Assembly (NCBI RefSeq): GCF_002775205.1
Contig: NC_036460.1
Coordinates: 28,501-92,500, forward strand
DNA length: 64,000 nucleotides
Source: Xiphophorus maculatus
Lineage: Eukaryota; Chordata; Actinopteri; Cyprinodontiformes; Poeciliidae
Direction: 5' to 3'
The position numbers were made by a program, and so were the translations under genes. A model generated the notes under the pieces. The model worked only from the letters and a program-made list of their open reading frames with translations. It made no database searches and was not told where the DNA came from. Each line of letters begins with the position of its first letter. Position 1 is the first letter of the stretch. Below are positions 35,821 through 48,600 of this stretch, in pieces.

Positions 35821-35853
35821 CCCAGTCCATCCCAGTTTGTGGGATGGACTGGG
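35821..35853 (+). other. Perfect 14-bp hairpin
   Basis: CCCAGTCCATCCCA and TGGGATGGACTGGG flank a 5-base loop, 85 bases before the candidate start at 35938. Confidence 0.85.
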
Positions 35854-35937
35854 ATTCACAGTCCCATGTGTAAGTTTCACTCTGTTTACTGAGAGGTGTC
35901 CAACCTTAACGGACCAGACGGGTCGGGTCGGCGCACC

Positions 35938-36043
35938 ATGACCCGGTACTGCAGCCTGTTCCGACGCCTGCTGCTGAGGAAGGGTAAAGAGGAAGAGGAG
36001 GATGAGGAGAAGGGTCATGTTCACAAGGAGAGCAGTCAGCAGG
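35938..36043 (+). CDS. Candidate alternative FGF12 first exon
   Basis: ATG in context GCACCATGACC opens 35 codons plus one base up to G|GTGAGT, a strong donor. The phase is that required by FGF12 exon 2. The peptide begins MTRYCSLFRRLLLRKG, then an acidic run, ending KESSQQ, and would join EPQLKG. FGF13 and FGF14 are known to use several such first exons. I do not recall this one in FGF12, so a chance frame or another transcript is possible. Confidence 0.3.
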
Positions 36044-36307
36044 GTGAGTCCGTCAGAGACGGGTCGGTTCGCCTCGGACCCGAAATAAACGCTCCGCAGC
36101 TGGGATGAACCAGAACAAGGTCCGGTACAGACAGAGAGTTTCCAGAACCATCTGGGTCAACGCGCTCGGTGTAAACAAAGTCAGAACAGCTGAAGCTGAT
36201 CCAGATGTTGGGAGCCGTTTGAGGCTTTGAGCATCTGGCTGCATCGCTGCTGCAGGTCTGATGCAAAACAACCCGATGCAAAAGAAGAAAAGCATTCAAA
36301 TCAACAG

Positions 36308-36311
<4 letters not shown>

Positions 36312-36388
<77 letters not shown>
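36312..36388 (+). repeat. (GT)n microsatellite
   Basis: About 38 uninterrupted units. Confidence 0.98.
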
Positions 36389-36392
<4 letters not shown>

Positions 36393-36552
36393 TGGACCAG
36401 GTTTTTATATCCTTGAGGGGACCTATCTCTGTCTACAGTTGGGGTTGTGGGGACATTTTCTTGGTTCCTATGAGGGGAAATACTGTTTTTAGTTGGGGGT
36501 TAAGCTAAGGCTTCAGAGTGCATGGTTAGAGATCTAACAGGTGTCTTCTTTG

Positions 36553-36553
<1 letters not shown>

Positions 36554-36626
<73 letters not shown>
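36554..36626 (+). repeat. (TTA)n microsatellite
   Basis: About 24 uninterrupted units. Confidence 0.98.
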
Positions 36627-38149
36627 GCCATTTTCCATCAAAAACACAAAATGTTGAAGTAAAAACAAAACTAATACAGAAATAGACAATAAACAATAAT
36701 AAAAAAAATTTAATAAGCATAAATGCAACAAAAACCAAAAATTTTATTTTAATTTCACTTTTAACATGACAACATATAGGGACATTAGTTGTTGGTGTAT
36801 TTGTTATTTTCTTCTTAATATTTGTTTCTTGCTAAATTAAAATACTAAAAAAATAATATTTAAAACCTAAATTGTAAAAAAAAACAATTTTATCGTTATT
36901 TTGTGTTTTTTATTGTTTTACCCCTTTCTTAAATAATTATGTGTAAAATAAGACAAATAAAAGCAAGAGGGTCATAAGTTTATACTTCTGCCTGTTTCTT
37001 TATCACACATATATTTATCTAAATATGTATGTTGGTGTTTCACTGTGAATATGTTTGAAATGAGCTAAACGGAACTAATAATATACATTTTTCTTTTGGT
37101 TCCATTTATATTTCCACACTTATCACAGAAACAGATGTTTAGTTTGATATTTTTTAAGGTATTTTTACGTCTGTTTTGCAGAAATATCTGCTTTACGAAG
37201 CCTGATCTGGATTCTTTTTATTGTTGAGAACTATTTAGCATTAACAGAAATAGCATTTTTAGGCAAAATGTTTCATAAGAGTGTAAATTTGTCTCCAAAA
37301 ATGTGCAATGTAGTAGATGCTGTAGTTCAGCAGCTCCTCTTCCTCCTCCTCTTCCTCCTCGCCTCCCGTTGGAGGCTTCTGTATTATAAATATCTGCGTC
37401 CGATCTGCTCTCAGGGTCCCACTCCTCTCATGTCACACATATCTCTTTACATATAAACAGACTTCCAGTGAGACTGAGTGGAAACTCGTTACTCAGAAAA
37501 CTTTCCTGCGTTATTATTAAACTGGAATCGTCGGACTCCAGGTTTCCACTGGAAACTAAAAGCAGAGACGTTAATCTGCAGCCTGTGATTTTCACTTCCA
37601 GCTTTAGCTCCTTTACCTCCCCTGATTAATCACGCATCGCTTGCACCACAAATAAACACAGCGGACAATCAAACACACATCATGCAGCTGAACTCTGACC
37701 TTTCAAGGTGATCTTTATCAACAAGTCTTCAGGATTTTTCTTCTACTTTTGCTGCTTTTCTCTCAGTTTCAGTCCTTCTATCTCATCGATGTCAGGAATG
37801 TTTTTATTTTATTTTAGCCACTTAATTCTACCTAAACAAAAAAACTTTTAACTACAGTGACACCTCAGCAAAAAACCCGTTTTAAATTAGAATCATTAGC
37901 TTCTGTTGCTGTTAGCCTGTCACAAAACACAACTAGTTCTGTTTTCTTTATTTTAATTCATGAAAAAGTCGCTGGAATGATTCTAGCTCCAACAAGGTGA
38001 TTCCCAGATAGCCGTTAGCTACAAAGGGATGAACTAACCTTGAGTTTGATCCATTTTAACTCATGGAGTAAATTCAATCTCGTTTTTTATTTAGTCATTT
38101 ATTCAAAAGAGAAAATATCTGCTAGATCAAATACTAGTCCTCAGAAAAC

Positions 38150-38700
38150 TATATAAGGTTAGCTTAGTTTATCTCCACTTTGAATTTTGTTAAGTTTGGC
38201 TAATCATAATTAGCATTTCATGTTAGCTCATTTTCACTTATCTTAGCTTCTTACCTTACCATAGCTTAAGCAGCCCGCTAAATGTGTTGGACTGTTTCAT
38301 AAGTTCCTGATTTTAAATTTTTAAAAATGGATTCTGTTAGCTTAGTTTATACCAAATTAACTTTGATTAGCATTGCAAATGTTAACTTACATTACTTTAC
38401 ACTAGCTTACTTTAGCAAAAACAATGCTAAAGACTAAGCTTATGTTTAGCTTTTCTTCTCTTGGTTTATATTAAGTGAGCTAGTTTATCTAACCAGAATT
38501 TAGCTTAGCCAGTGGGTAACTGTCTTACTTGATCTTCTTTTTTTATAGCCTAGTTTAATAAAAGTTAATATAACTTAGCTTATTTAATTTTAATTTAAAC
38601 TGTACTGTCTGACTGTAGTTTAAGTTAGCTTAGCTAACTTAGCTAATCTATTTCCCATTAGCTATATTCATCTCACCGTAGCTTAGCATAAACCTGTCAT
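38150..38700 (+). repeat. TTAGCTTA-rich degenerate tract
   Basis: Frequent degenerate GCTTAGTTTA and TTAGCTTA words, similar to the tract at 42.5-43.25 kb. No coding frame. Confidence 0.5.
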
Positions 38701-38813
38701 ACTGTGAATGTGTTTGTCTGAAATTCTGATATTTTTTTATCTCTATGCATATTTAGTTCTAACTTTAGAGACATTTTAATGGAGGTTAATTTTGTTTTAT
38801 TTGCTATGTACGT

Positions 38814-38849
38814 GATATTTGAATCAGCATTAAAGTTGATTCAAATATC
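38814..38849 (+). other. 13-bp perfect hairpin
   Basis: Arms GATATTTGAATCA and TGATTCAAATATC with a 10-base loop. Role unknown. Confidence 0.7.
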
Positions 38850-40342
38850 AACTATTTAACTCAGGCATGTTTGCTCATGTCCGTTGGAGATGTTTCTTAG
38901 GCCTGGCTCATCTTTTTTAAAGTTTAAAGTTTTAAAACACTTGACCGGAGCGTCTTGGTTGCATTCCCAGCTTTATGTATTCCTGTTAGAGCAGCTGTGC
39001 GTTTCATCTGATCTATCAGGATCTCATGTTTCTGCAGCTTAAACCTGGCTTACAGCACGGTTTATATCGGGTAACTTCACCGTGTAGAAGCTCAGAAAAC
39101 AAGGCTGGCTTCAAACTGAGTCACGTTGCGTTGAAAGACTCTCTGTAACGTCAGGATATGTCAGGTTAAACCAAAGGTAGCGGTTCTGGAAAGCGACCGG
39201 GTCGCCAATGGCTTCCTGTGAGTGTGGACGTTCAAAAGCTCTCTGGTTCTCAGGATCATGAATTTTACAGAGACTGAATCTATTGAATTAAAGATTCAGC
39301 ATCAAACATTCAGCAGCAGCTGTGCAGATGTTCGCTGCACGTTTTCACATGATCGCACTAAATCATTCAGACGCAAACAGAAACACCAGAATCAGCTCTT
39401 TGTGGCGCTGCTGGAGGGAAAATCAGCACTGAAAAACATCAAATACTACTAGGTATACTAGTATACTTTATTTCAAATAATAGGTATTTTAAATGAAGCG
39501 AAATTACAAGTAGCTTTTAGCAACCCAATGATTCATAAATATTTGTGAAAAATGACTTTTTCTATTTGCAGATTATTTCACTTTTAATGTGAGAAAAATG
39601 TCTTACTACAAGTAAAATAATCTGCAAGTGGAACCAGAACCTTTTCATCAATATCAAGGAATTATTTACTTAAAACCAGCTCCTATGTCTTACTTTAAAG
39701 TTGGGTTTGTCTTATTTCACATGTACTAAGATATTAAAACTAAAATCTAGAAAAAGATTTTTGGTAAGATATTGTGTTTTTGTATCTTCTTGCATAATTA
39801 GCTCAGATTTTTGAAGCTCTGGGCATTATTAATATTATATTCAGCCATATTAAGATACTGACGTCTTTATTGTGTTTTGGGAACAGCTGCAGCTGTGTAT
39901 GGCAAGCTGTTTTAACATAAAATTGCTTTTGTCTGACTGCCTGTAATTACATTTTAGATACCTAAAACTAAGTTTTAGGTAGACTCAGTTACATTTTGAG
40001 TATCCTGAATGATAATTTAATATTATTAAATTATTATGTATAATTTGCCATTGGGCTGTCCATACAGTCACCTGCAGAATTGTAGGTTTCCTGAACAAAA
40101 TTGTCAGAAAATGCCAGAATGTGGAAAGCGCTCAGCAGGATGGGAAACGAGTACATGAACTTTGTAAAGTTAAACACAGAAATCAGAAATATGCAAAGAA
40201 TGTGCTGCTGTAACACATAAACAAGCTGAAAATGCAGCATTTTAAAAACATCTTTAATTTTTTTTCATTAAAATTTCATAATGCTACGAACTGCAGGGCT
40301 GAGATAAAAACTCACAAACTGATCTGCAGTCTCGGTGAACCA

Positions 40343-40357
40343 CCAGCAGATGGCAGC
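40343..40357 (+). promoter_or_regulatory. CTCF-like core motif
   Basis: Reads CCAGCAGATGGCAGC, 15 of 15 to the core consensus, plus orientation. Confidence 0.5.
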
Positions 40358-41637
40358 ATGCTTCCAGTTACATGAGGCCGAAGCTTTTCCTCTTCGTTCT
40401 TCACTTTTCTGTTATAGTTTTAAATATTTATGTTTACATTCTAATTACTATTAGAAGAACCCAGATCAGAAAAAAACGGCTGCTTCAAAGTTATGAAACA
40501 AAACCTTCTCTCTTATATTTCAAAGTAAAAGCCTTCCTAATATGAGTGAATCTGAGAATAAGCGCTGCGCTGCTCAGGCCCAGCCCAACCCAGCTGGGTC
40601 AGGTTTTATTCATGCCGCAGCAGAAACTGTGGGAGTTTGATCCAAAAATATATTCCTGTTGTGAAACAAAGAGCGGCGGGACAATAGATGGAGTGGAGCT
40701 GCAGCTACTGAGCAGCGAATGTTTGGTTTGGATCATCATGACTCAGAACCAGAACCAGAACCAGAACCAGAGCTTCTCTCTGGCAATCACGGGTTCAGTT
40801 TCTCTAAAAATATGTCCAGTTTTTAAACGTTCAAATTGCATTTTTGTTTAGAAATGTAATTGTTTGTTAAAAGTTCTTATTTCTGGGACCAGACTGGAGT
40901 TTTAATCAAACAGCAAATTAAGAAAATCTATCTGAACCAGAACCAGATTTGTTGGATCTGGTTAAATAAATCTGTAATTAAACATTTCAGCTGCAGCTGA
41001 ATGTTTTATCAGAGTTTCTCCAGAGTTCATTTTTGTTCCCCTCCTGGCCTGTGGGGGCGCTGCACCAAGAACCACTGAAGGAAACGACACAAAAACCTCT
41101 GAAGACACTGAGAGCAACTTCCTTCTTCACCAGATGGAAACAAGATGGAGGCGTCAGATTTTTCTCTTTAGTCTTTGGCTAAAGACCAGGAGCCATTTCT
41201 GCTGCCAGCGCTAGGCTAACACCTTAGCTTTGGTTGTATTTACCCAGAATGCCCTGTGCTGTAGTTCACTTCCTGCTTTTGGAGCGGTCTCCGGTCCGCT
41301 TGGCGTTCACGTTCAAGGTTTGGAGGACCAGAGGTCAAAGGTCGATTAGCGTTCACACCTCACCAACTCAACCGGACTTTATAGATAAACGGACTGGAAT
41401 CAGGTTAAAGCGACTGAACTGGGCTGGCGGGAACGGAGCCTGAGTCTGAATTCGATCCACAATCTAGCTGAAATTCAGTCAAATTAACCCAGAACTCAGC
41501 AGAACCGAGATGGAACCCAGACAGGACAGTTGAAGCTCAGACACAAGTGGGATGTGAATTCAACTGAAATCCAGAGAGAATTCAGACCAAGGAAAATCAA
41601 AAGTGGCGATCAGAACTCCTTCAGAACCAGAGAGCGC

Positions 41638-41658
41638 GTGTGTGTGTGTGTGTGTGTG

Positions 41659-41719
<61 letters not shown>

Positions 41720-41730
41720 TGTGTGTGTGT
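41638..41730 (+). repeat. (GT)n microsatellite
   Basis: About 46 units with one TTG and one TAT interruption. It is the left arm of an inverted pair with the (CA)n run at 41864-41982. Confidence 0.97.
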
Positions 41731-41863
41731 TCTGAGTACTGGTACCACTCAGAGTCCGGCGCTCTCCTGGTTCCGTCATCATTCTAGTGTCCTGATGACA
41801 TTCTGCTGTCCTCTGATGTGGCATTTTGTTTATTGATCCGGAAACATACCTGAAAACAGAACT

Positions 41864-41985
<122 letters not shown>

Positions 41986-42131
41986 TGATGCGGCTCCGTT
42001 GGATCCTTTGTTCTTCAGTCTCAGATGTTAAATTATCGGAGCGTTAATCAGCAGAACCAGAACCAGTTGCAGACTCCTCCAGTCGTACTACTTTACTGGT
42101 TAAACTGGGCAGGTAGCCTGCCTGACCACCA

Positions 42132-42191
42132 CCATCATCATCATCATCATCACCTGCTGCACATCACGGATGATGATGATGATGATGATGG
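42132..42191 (+). repeat. (CAT)n / (ATG)n inverted pair
   Basis: (CAT)n at 42132-42152 and (ATG)n at 42169-42191 are complementary, giving a stem of about 21 bp with a loop of about 16 bases. Confidence 0.85.
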
Positions 42192-42529
42192 CTCCTCTTC
42201 CTCCTCTGGGTCCCTGAGCGCAGGTACCAGGACACAAATACTTGTCAGTAATTAAAGAACCTGACCTGGTTCCGCTCGGCAGGCCTACATTCAGCGTGAT
42301 GGTGCGTTCACTGACACCTCGCTGTGGCTCAGCAGGTCACATGACCCAGCCAGGGGCTCCCATTGGTCCAGCCTGGATCAGACGTAGAGACTTTAGGAAG
42401 TTTGCAGAAGTAAATACGGATCCACTTAGATCATTTCCCCCTCAGTAAAAACATCCACACAGAAAACAGTTTCACACCAGGGTGAAAAAGTTTCTTTCTT
42501 TGGCTCCGTTTCTTCTTTGCTCTGAAAAT

Positions 42530-43250
42530 CCAAGATGGATGCTTATCTTAGTTTAGCTATTTTAGCTCTGCTTGGGATTGATTAGCTCATTTTAGCTTAC
42601 TTTATGCTATTTTTTATTCAAAGCTGAAATTCTCCTAGTTCAGCTTAGCTTAGCTTATTGTGTCTTTGCTTGATTCTCTTTGATTAGCTTGGGCTAAAAC
42701 AGCTTAGTTTAGCTTGCCTTAGTTTATCTTAGCACAATATAGCTTAACTTAGGTTAGCTTGTCTTTCGCTAGCTAGGCTTATGTTAGCAGAGCTTATTTT
42801 AATCTAGATTAGCTTGTTTAATTAGTCTGAGACTAATTAAACTAATTAGCTAAGCTAATTAGTTTAATTTAGCTTAGCTTACCACAACTTAGTTTAATGT
42901 AGCTTATTTTAGCTTAGCTTAGTGCAGCTTAGTTTAGTTTATCTTAGTTTAGCATAGCTTAGTTTAGCACATATTAGCACATCTAAATGTAGTTTCTTAG
43001 TTTATCCTAACTTGATCTCTTAATTTATATTAATTGAGCTTAATTTAGTTAGCCTGTCCTACTTTTGATTAACTTAAGAATTTTTAGCTTTGTTCATTTA
43101 ATTTATCTTATTTTATTTGTCTGAGCTGACTTAATGTATCATATTTTATTTTATCTTTGCTAAACATAGTTTGTCTTATCTTAGTGTAACCTTGCTATGT
43201 AGCTAAATTAACTTAGCTTTATATTAGCTTAGCTTTTTGAACATAGTTTT
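42530..43250 (+). repeat. TTAGCTTA-rich degenerate tract with twin palindromes
   Basis: About 700 bases of imperfect AGCTTAGTTTA words. Two near-perfect palindromes overlap within it (42817-42841 and 42839-42865). Confidence 0.6.
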
Positions 43251-43734
43251 CGTAACTCGACCGTGTTCTCGCTAACTTTATTTTTTAAAGCTTTGCTGTC
43301 ACAGTCAGGAATCTGAGTGAAAATCATCTAAATCCCCAATGAAATCGATTTAGATCTCCAGAAAGCCGGGAGATGAATGTTAAAGGGAATCGCGTTTCCT
43401 CTGGACCGCCTGATAAAATCACCTTTTCTTTTCCCTGCTCAGTTTTCGGACCCTGAAACGCTCGCTGGGATCCATGGGCGTATCGGAGACTCATCTGATA
43501 ATTGGGTTGTGTAATGAGCTCTTCGCTAATAATTGGGGCGTCCACTCATATAGACTCCTCACCTCCTCTTCCTCATCTTCAGCAGCCATCAGGTGGATGG
43601 GAGGTTTAGCTCTTACTGGTTAGCGTTAGCCTGATGTAAAGTAGCAGGAACTGATCCCAGGGATTTCTCTGGATTTGGTGGTTGAACCCTGAGCGGCAGA
43701 TCAGGTTTTACCTGCAGGGTCCCTGTGTTCACGC

Positions 43735-44290
43735 TGCATTAACTGCTTTCCTCGCTGGTTATCATTAGCGGTTAGCTTACTTAGCTTCCACTAAGTGAAT
43801 TTATTGGGATAAATTATAAAGCGCTAATTTACTTAGCTGTTTTGTAAACTTTCAGTTGATTAAAGTTCAACATCTGTTTTGAAGTTTTGGTTTAACGACC
43901 AATAATAAATCCTGAAGTAGTTAGGAATTTGTATTGATGCTTTTATTTTGAAGTGGGTGAGGACTTCCATTTCCTCTCCTCTCTTTCCCTCTCTTTTTTC
44001 TCCAATAACTTTATTTAACACAGGAAACCTACAGGAACAAAATAAATATGGACAGTAGAGAATTAGCTATAAACGTAGATATAATATTTAAAGGGGTTAT
44101 ACAACTTGTAGATTAAAATGTCGTAATTAAATTGGTGCTCTAAAGGGCGTAGTGCGTTAGCATTAGCTTCTGCTAAATATCCTGTTGGTGTACCTTGTAG
44201 TGCTTTAGCATTAGCGTAACTAATATTTATGTTTTGTGTTTCAGGGTTAGCGCAGCTAACGTTTTAGCTAGCTGTGCCCAACATTGGCTT
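43735..44290 (+). repeat. Dispersed repeat family A, forward copy
   Basis: The best ordered copy. GTAAACTTTCAGTTGATTAA, TTGAAGTTTTGGTTTA and ATTTTGAAGTGG are followed by TTAGCATTAGCTTCTGCTAA and TCAGGGTTAGCGCAGCTAAC. Confidence 0.65.
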
Positions 44291-44790
44291 CTTATATTTA
44301 GCTATAAATAATAAAACAATAATGGATTTTTTTATTATAGATTACTAACACCAGTTTTTATTTTATTTTTGCCATTTTTCTTCACCAGGATGAAAGCTCG
44401 CTGCCTTTTCTGCATAATTTTATAGAGCAAAATTCAAACTTAAAATTAGAGGAAAGCTGGTGGCTTTTCTGGTGGATATTTATCAAATATTCAAGTTTTT
44501 TCTAAAGTTTTCGTAATATTAGCAGCTTGAAACAAGTTTTCTCATTCAACATCAAATTTTAAAACTTTCTGTTCATCTTCAGTGAAGTGAAACGAAGCTG
44601 CTTGTTTCCAAACATCAGAGCTCTTATCTTCTGTCTCCACTTTAATGGCATCAACTTCCTGTCGTTTAAATTATTCCTGCCGTTTGGACGGGATCCGAGC
44701 TTTCCCGCTCCGTCTGGATTTTAACGTCAGGTGGGACTGAGGAAGAGGAGCATGAACGCAGCATCAGGATGAAGGTGGAGTGGTCCGATG

Positions 44791-45468
44791 TGGGAGCAAC
44801 ATGAAACATCAGGCGGAATATTTTTAGGAGCTTCTTCCACACCTCTTCCTCCTCCTCCTCCTCCTCCTCCTCCATCCCTCTATCACTCCGTCTCTCGTCG
44901 GCGAGCGCTGACGGCGGCTCGCTGCTTCCTCTCCCTCTCTGCTGCTCTTCACATGCAGCAGAGGAAGAGGAGGCAGGAGGAAGATGCCTCTCTGTTCGCT
45001 CTCTCAGCTTCTGGATCAGATTCTCCTGATTCGGGGTTTCAGGATCGGATTCCTCCAGAGAATTTAGGCAAAGTGCTGAAGAGCTGCAGCTGGAGCGACC
45101 CGTTCAGGCGGTTCTGGAAATCAAGTGGATTTTTCTCCTGGTTATTTCTGAGTCAATGTTCTGCAGATGTTTCTGTCCTGCTGTGACGGGAGGAAAACCA
45201 GCTGGAACTGATCAAACAGCGTTGGCTAAGTGGGTCAGAACCGGACCTGTACCATGTGAAACTGAACTCCTGCAAACTTTGCCGGATCACCCAGAACCCT
45301 TCGCGCGGTGAGGACGGGAATGCGGCTGCAGCTGGACCTGAAGGATCATTGTTGGGTCTGATCATGGGTCAACCCCGTCGCCGTTAAACCCGCTTCTCCT
45401 GGGGGTCATGAGGTCCGACCCGGACTGAGGACAGATCCAGACCCAGAGGGATCCGGCTCCTCGGGGAG
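44791..45468 (+). promoter_or_regulatory. fgf12: Probable FGF12 A promoter and 5' UTR
   Basis: GC-rich and (TCC)n-containing (44847-44872) just ahead of the A-type start. Upstream open frames here are consistent with a long leader rather than coding. The transcription start cannot be placed. Confidence 0.4.
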
Positions 45469-45667
45469 ATGGCAGCGGCCATCGCCAGCTCCCTGATCCG
45501 ACAGAAGCGCCAAGCGCGAGAGTCCAACAACGAGAAGGTCGCCACCAACAAGAAGCGCTCCAGCCCCAGCAAAGACCCGCGCTCTCTCTGCGAGAGACAC
45601 ATCTTCAGCGTCTTCAGCAAGGTCCGATTCTGCAGTGGGAAGAAGCGGCCGGTTCGCCGGAAACCAG
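45469..45667 (+). CDS. fgf12: FGF12 exon 1A
   Basis: ATG in GGGAGATGGCAG. It encodes residues 1-66, ends CCA G|GTGGGC, and leaves one base for GAG (Glu) at the junction with exon 2. Confidence 0.94.
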
Positions 45668-48600
45668 GTGGGCGCTCCAGTTCTGACCAGCATTTATGAA
45701 CGTGCTCTCAAGTTTTTACCGTCTGTAGATGTCTGAGGAATCTGGGATGAACTAGTCTGACGTTTGGTGGCCTGTTGGTGTTTTCTTGGCATTTTTGTCT
45801 TTTACCTTTCGGGTTTCTTGGGTTAGGGTTAGGGTTCATCGACTCCTTGGCAACGGCTCATCAGACGATGGCTGGAGGATTCATACGTTGGTAGGAAAAT
45901 AAGTGAAGATAAGTGAAAGGCTGGTCGTTCAGGTGTTTACTGTTCTAGATGCGTTAAATTAAAATGGTTTGGATTATTTCTCATCTTGTGTTCCTGATGA
46001 AGCAGAGTGCTAAAAGTCAGACCACTATCCCGTTTGAGCTAGCACCCAGAACAAAGATGGAAGCTAAACTGGTCCAAATACTCAGATTACTCTCCTTCAA
46101 CCACCTTCAGGAGTTTTAACCAGAAAACATGATGTTCTCATCCATGAGTCTAATCTCAACTCTTCTGGCCTGAAACTCCGATCCATCTGCTCTGACCCAC
46201 CAGAACTCATTTGCTTACAGGGTTGGTTCAAGCTGAAGAGCTAAAGACGCTAACGGATCCCTGACTAGACCTTCAGATCCTGTAAAACCAGAAAGAGGAT
46301 CCATCCTGCTGCAGAAAACAGCTCAGATTTATTTCCAGACTTGAGGAACGACTGGACAATCCTTAACCCTGATGGGCCTCATCACCAAAAACACTAAATC
46401 ACTCAACAACTTGAAGGTTTCCGCCTTGTTCCTCCATAACTCCTGGAACTAAAGAATCATGGATTCCCTGTTCCTCTTGTGTCCTCAGATTTACTGGATT
46501 TACTTCAACTAACCAGCTAGCTGTTCTAACCCTAAAGCATTAATCATTAGTTCTGTTAACGCAAAAGCACAATAACGAAATGGTAGTTAGCAGAAACTAA
46601 TGCTAAATGCTATATCAACACCTTATTTAGCAGACGCTAATGCTAAAGCACTATATGAACAAGATATTTTAATGGAAGCAAATTTGCAAAAATGTATAAA
46701 GGAAGCTAAGTGCAGTAAACATTTTGAAAGTTAGTTAAACCACTAAATGATAAATTAGCTCTGTTATTAGCACTTTAGCGGGAATGTTCCCTCCTCTGCT
46801 TTCACCCATCATGCAGTTCTGGTAACCGTCCGTCTAAAGATGAACGCTACGACCCAACCCAGAAGGAAAATGTTTGTTTTATCTCCTCTGAAGGGAAAAC
46901 TACTGATGTTGGTGTATTAAATAAATAAAGCTGCTGGCAGGCGGATCGTCAGAACGTAAGCAGCTTTCATGAGTGCAGCAAAAACTTAAAAACAGCCACT
47001 AGTATTGCATAACTTTCTTCTTCTGTGGTAAATATTTGATGAGGCTGATTCCAGCTTCAGTTTCCCACTGGAGGTTCAGAAAATCCTTTTAGCATGATTA
47101 GCGTTCTGTTCTGAAGGAGGCTGCGTTCTGCTGCAGAACCCGGTTCTGTTCGGTCTTTGTGGTTCCAGAGCTGGTTCTGAGCGGTTTACTGTGATTCCAC
47201 ATCTGAGCGACGGCGCCGCTTTCTGCTGACCGGGTCTCTGCAGATCTCTCTCCGACCCGGCGTCCCTGCAGTCGGACTTCTGTAAAAACCTTAGAGCCAA
47301 ACGGCTTAGCGAGGCTTTCTGACTGCATGAGGAGAGGTGAACAAAAAACGTTTGGATTAAAATGAACTGAAATACTTTTCAGAGCCTGATAATAACTAAT
47401 TGTTCATTTGTACAAACGGCTGGTATCAGCATTTCCATTCAATCACTTGATTATAAATTAGCAACAATATTATTTTATTGTCTTAAGTCTTCAAACACGT
47501 TCAGTTAATCAACTGCTGTAAACAGGTTTCTGGATTAGAAGAGGATTCGTCAAACTCCCTGGTCTCTGCTGAGTCATGCTTTTAAAAGTTCGCACTGAGC
47601 ATGTGCGAACCGAGCCAGCGGGTGGCTTTTAAACTCGATGGGAAAGTTGGTTCCGCTTTCTGTGAAAAGACAGCGTTCACAGAGCGATCACATCAAGACC
47701 GAATCAAACTGATGCTAAAGATCACCAACCAGATCTTCAACTTTGAGTGAAAGGTGGCTAACGGTGCGCTAGCTCGGCTAATGGACAGCGAGATTAGCAA
47801 TCGCACTATAAACCCAACCAGCCGCCATTTTCTTTTTGATGGTCAGAATCACCAAGCTGTGATTTACGAATGGATGAACAGTTGGATGCATTTGGGTTAA
47901 TAACAGTTTTCTCTGAGTTTGCTGCAGCATCTAGTCGTTGTACGTCTAGGGAAAACCTCTCCTCCAGTAAAGCGTGCTCTGATTGGTCGGACAGCAGCGC
48001 GTCGGGAGGTTCTGGTCCGGTTCTGAGCGTCGCCCTCAGTCAGCTCCATGTCGCCTCGCCTTGTGATAAGGCATTTCTTCTTCTTCTCTCTGCAGCTGCT
48101 GAAGTCAGGAAGTGTGAAATTCGTCTAAATTTAGCGGCGCAGGGAGAAAACGCCTCTGGATGAGCTGATGCTAATCAGTGTGAGCAGCTAGCAGATGATT
48201 CATGTCAGGAAACAGAAACATGATCTGCTAACATCAGGGCAGATCTGCCAACACCACAAACAAGCTGCAGAGGAACACATGAAAAGGTCAAAGGTCATTT
48301 AGCCCTGAACTCATCCTGCAGTCCAACATTTTCAGAGGAACATTTTCTTCCTGTTTTCATCCTCAAATCAAACATGAGATGGAGTCAAACAAAGTTTCTG
48401 TTTCACTCTTCTCTCTCCAGATGAAAGACAAAAGCTGCTCTGACTTCCTCAGGTAGTTTTCAGGCTTCTGGTGTTTCATGGAGAGGCTAAGGAAGCAGCT
48501 AAGGAAGCAGCTAAGGAAGCAGCTAAGGAAGCAGCCTTGTCTGGAGGTTAGCGGCTGCTCCACATTCAGCTCTGTGTCTCCTGCTCTATTTGAGGCCTCC

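Noticed and set aside
35313..35830. Long open frames in several frames on both strands
   Set aside because: Produced by the 31-bp minisatellite, which lacks stops; no codon signal beyond it.
44788..45186. 132-codon frame with a polyproline run
   Set aside because: Lies in the likely FGF12 A leader; (TCC)n gives the prolines and there is no family match.
45820..45836. Telomere-like GGGTTAGGGTTAGGGTT
   Set aside because: Only about 2.5 units, too short to argue for a fusion or interstitial telomere.
47870..48163. 97-codon plus-strand frame
   Set aside because: Ser-rich with no splice signals or homology recognised; lies in an FGF12 intron.
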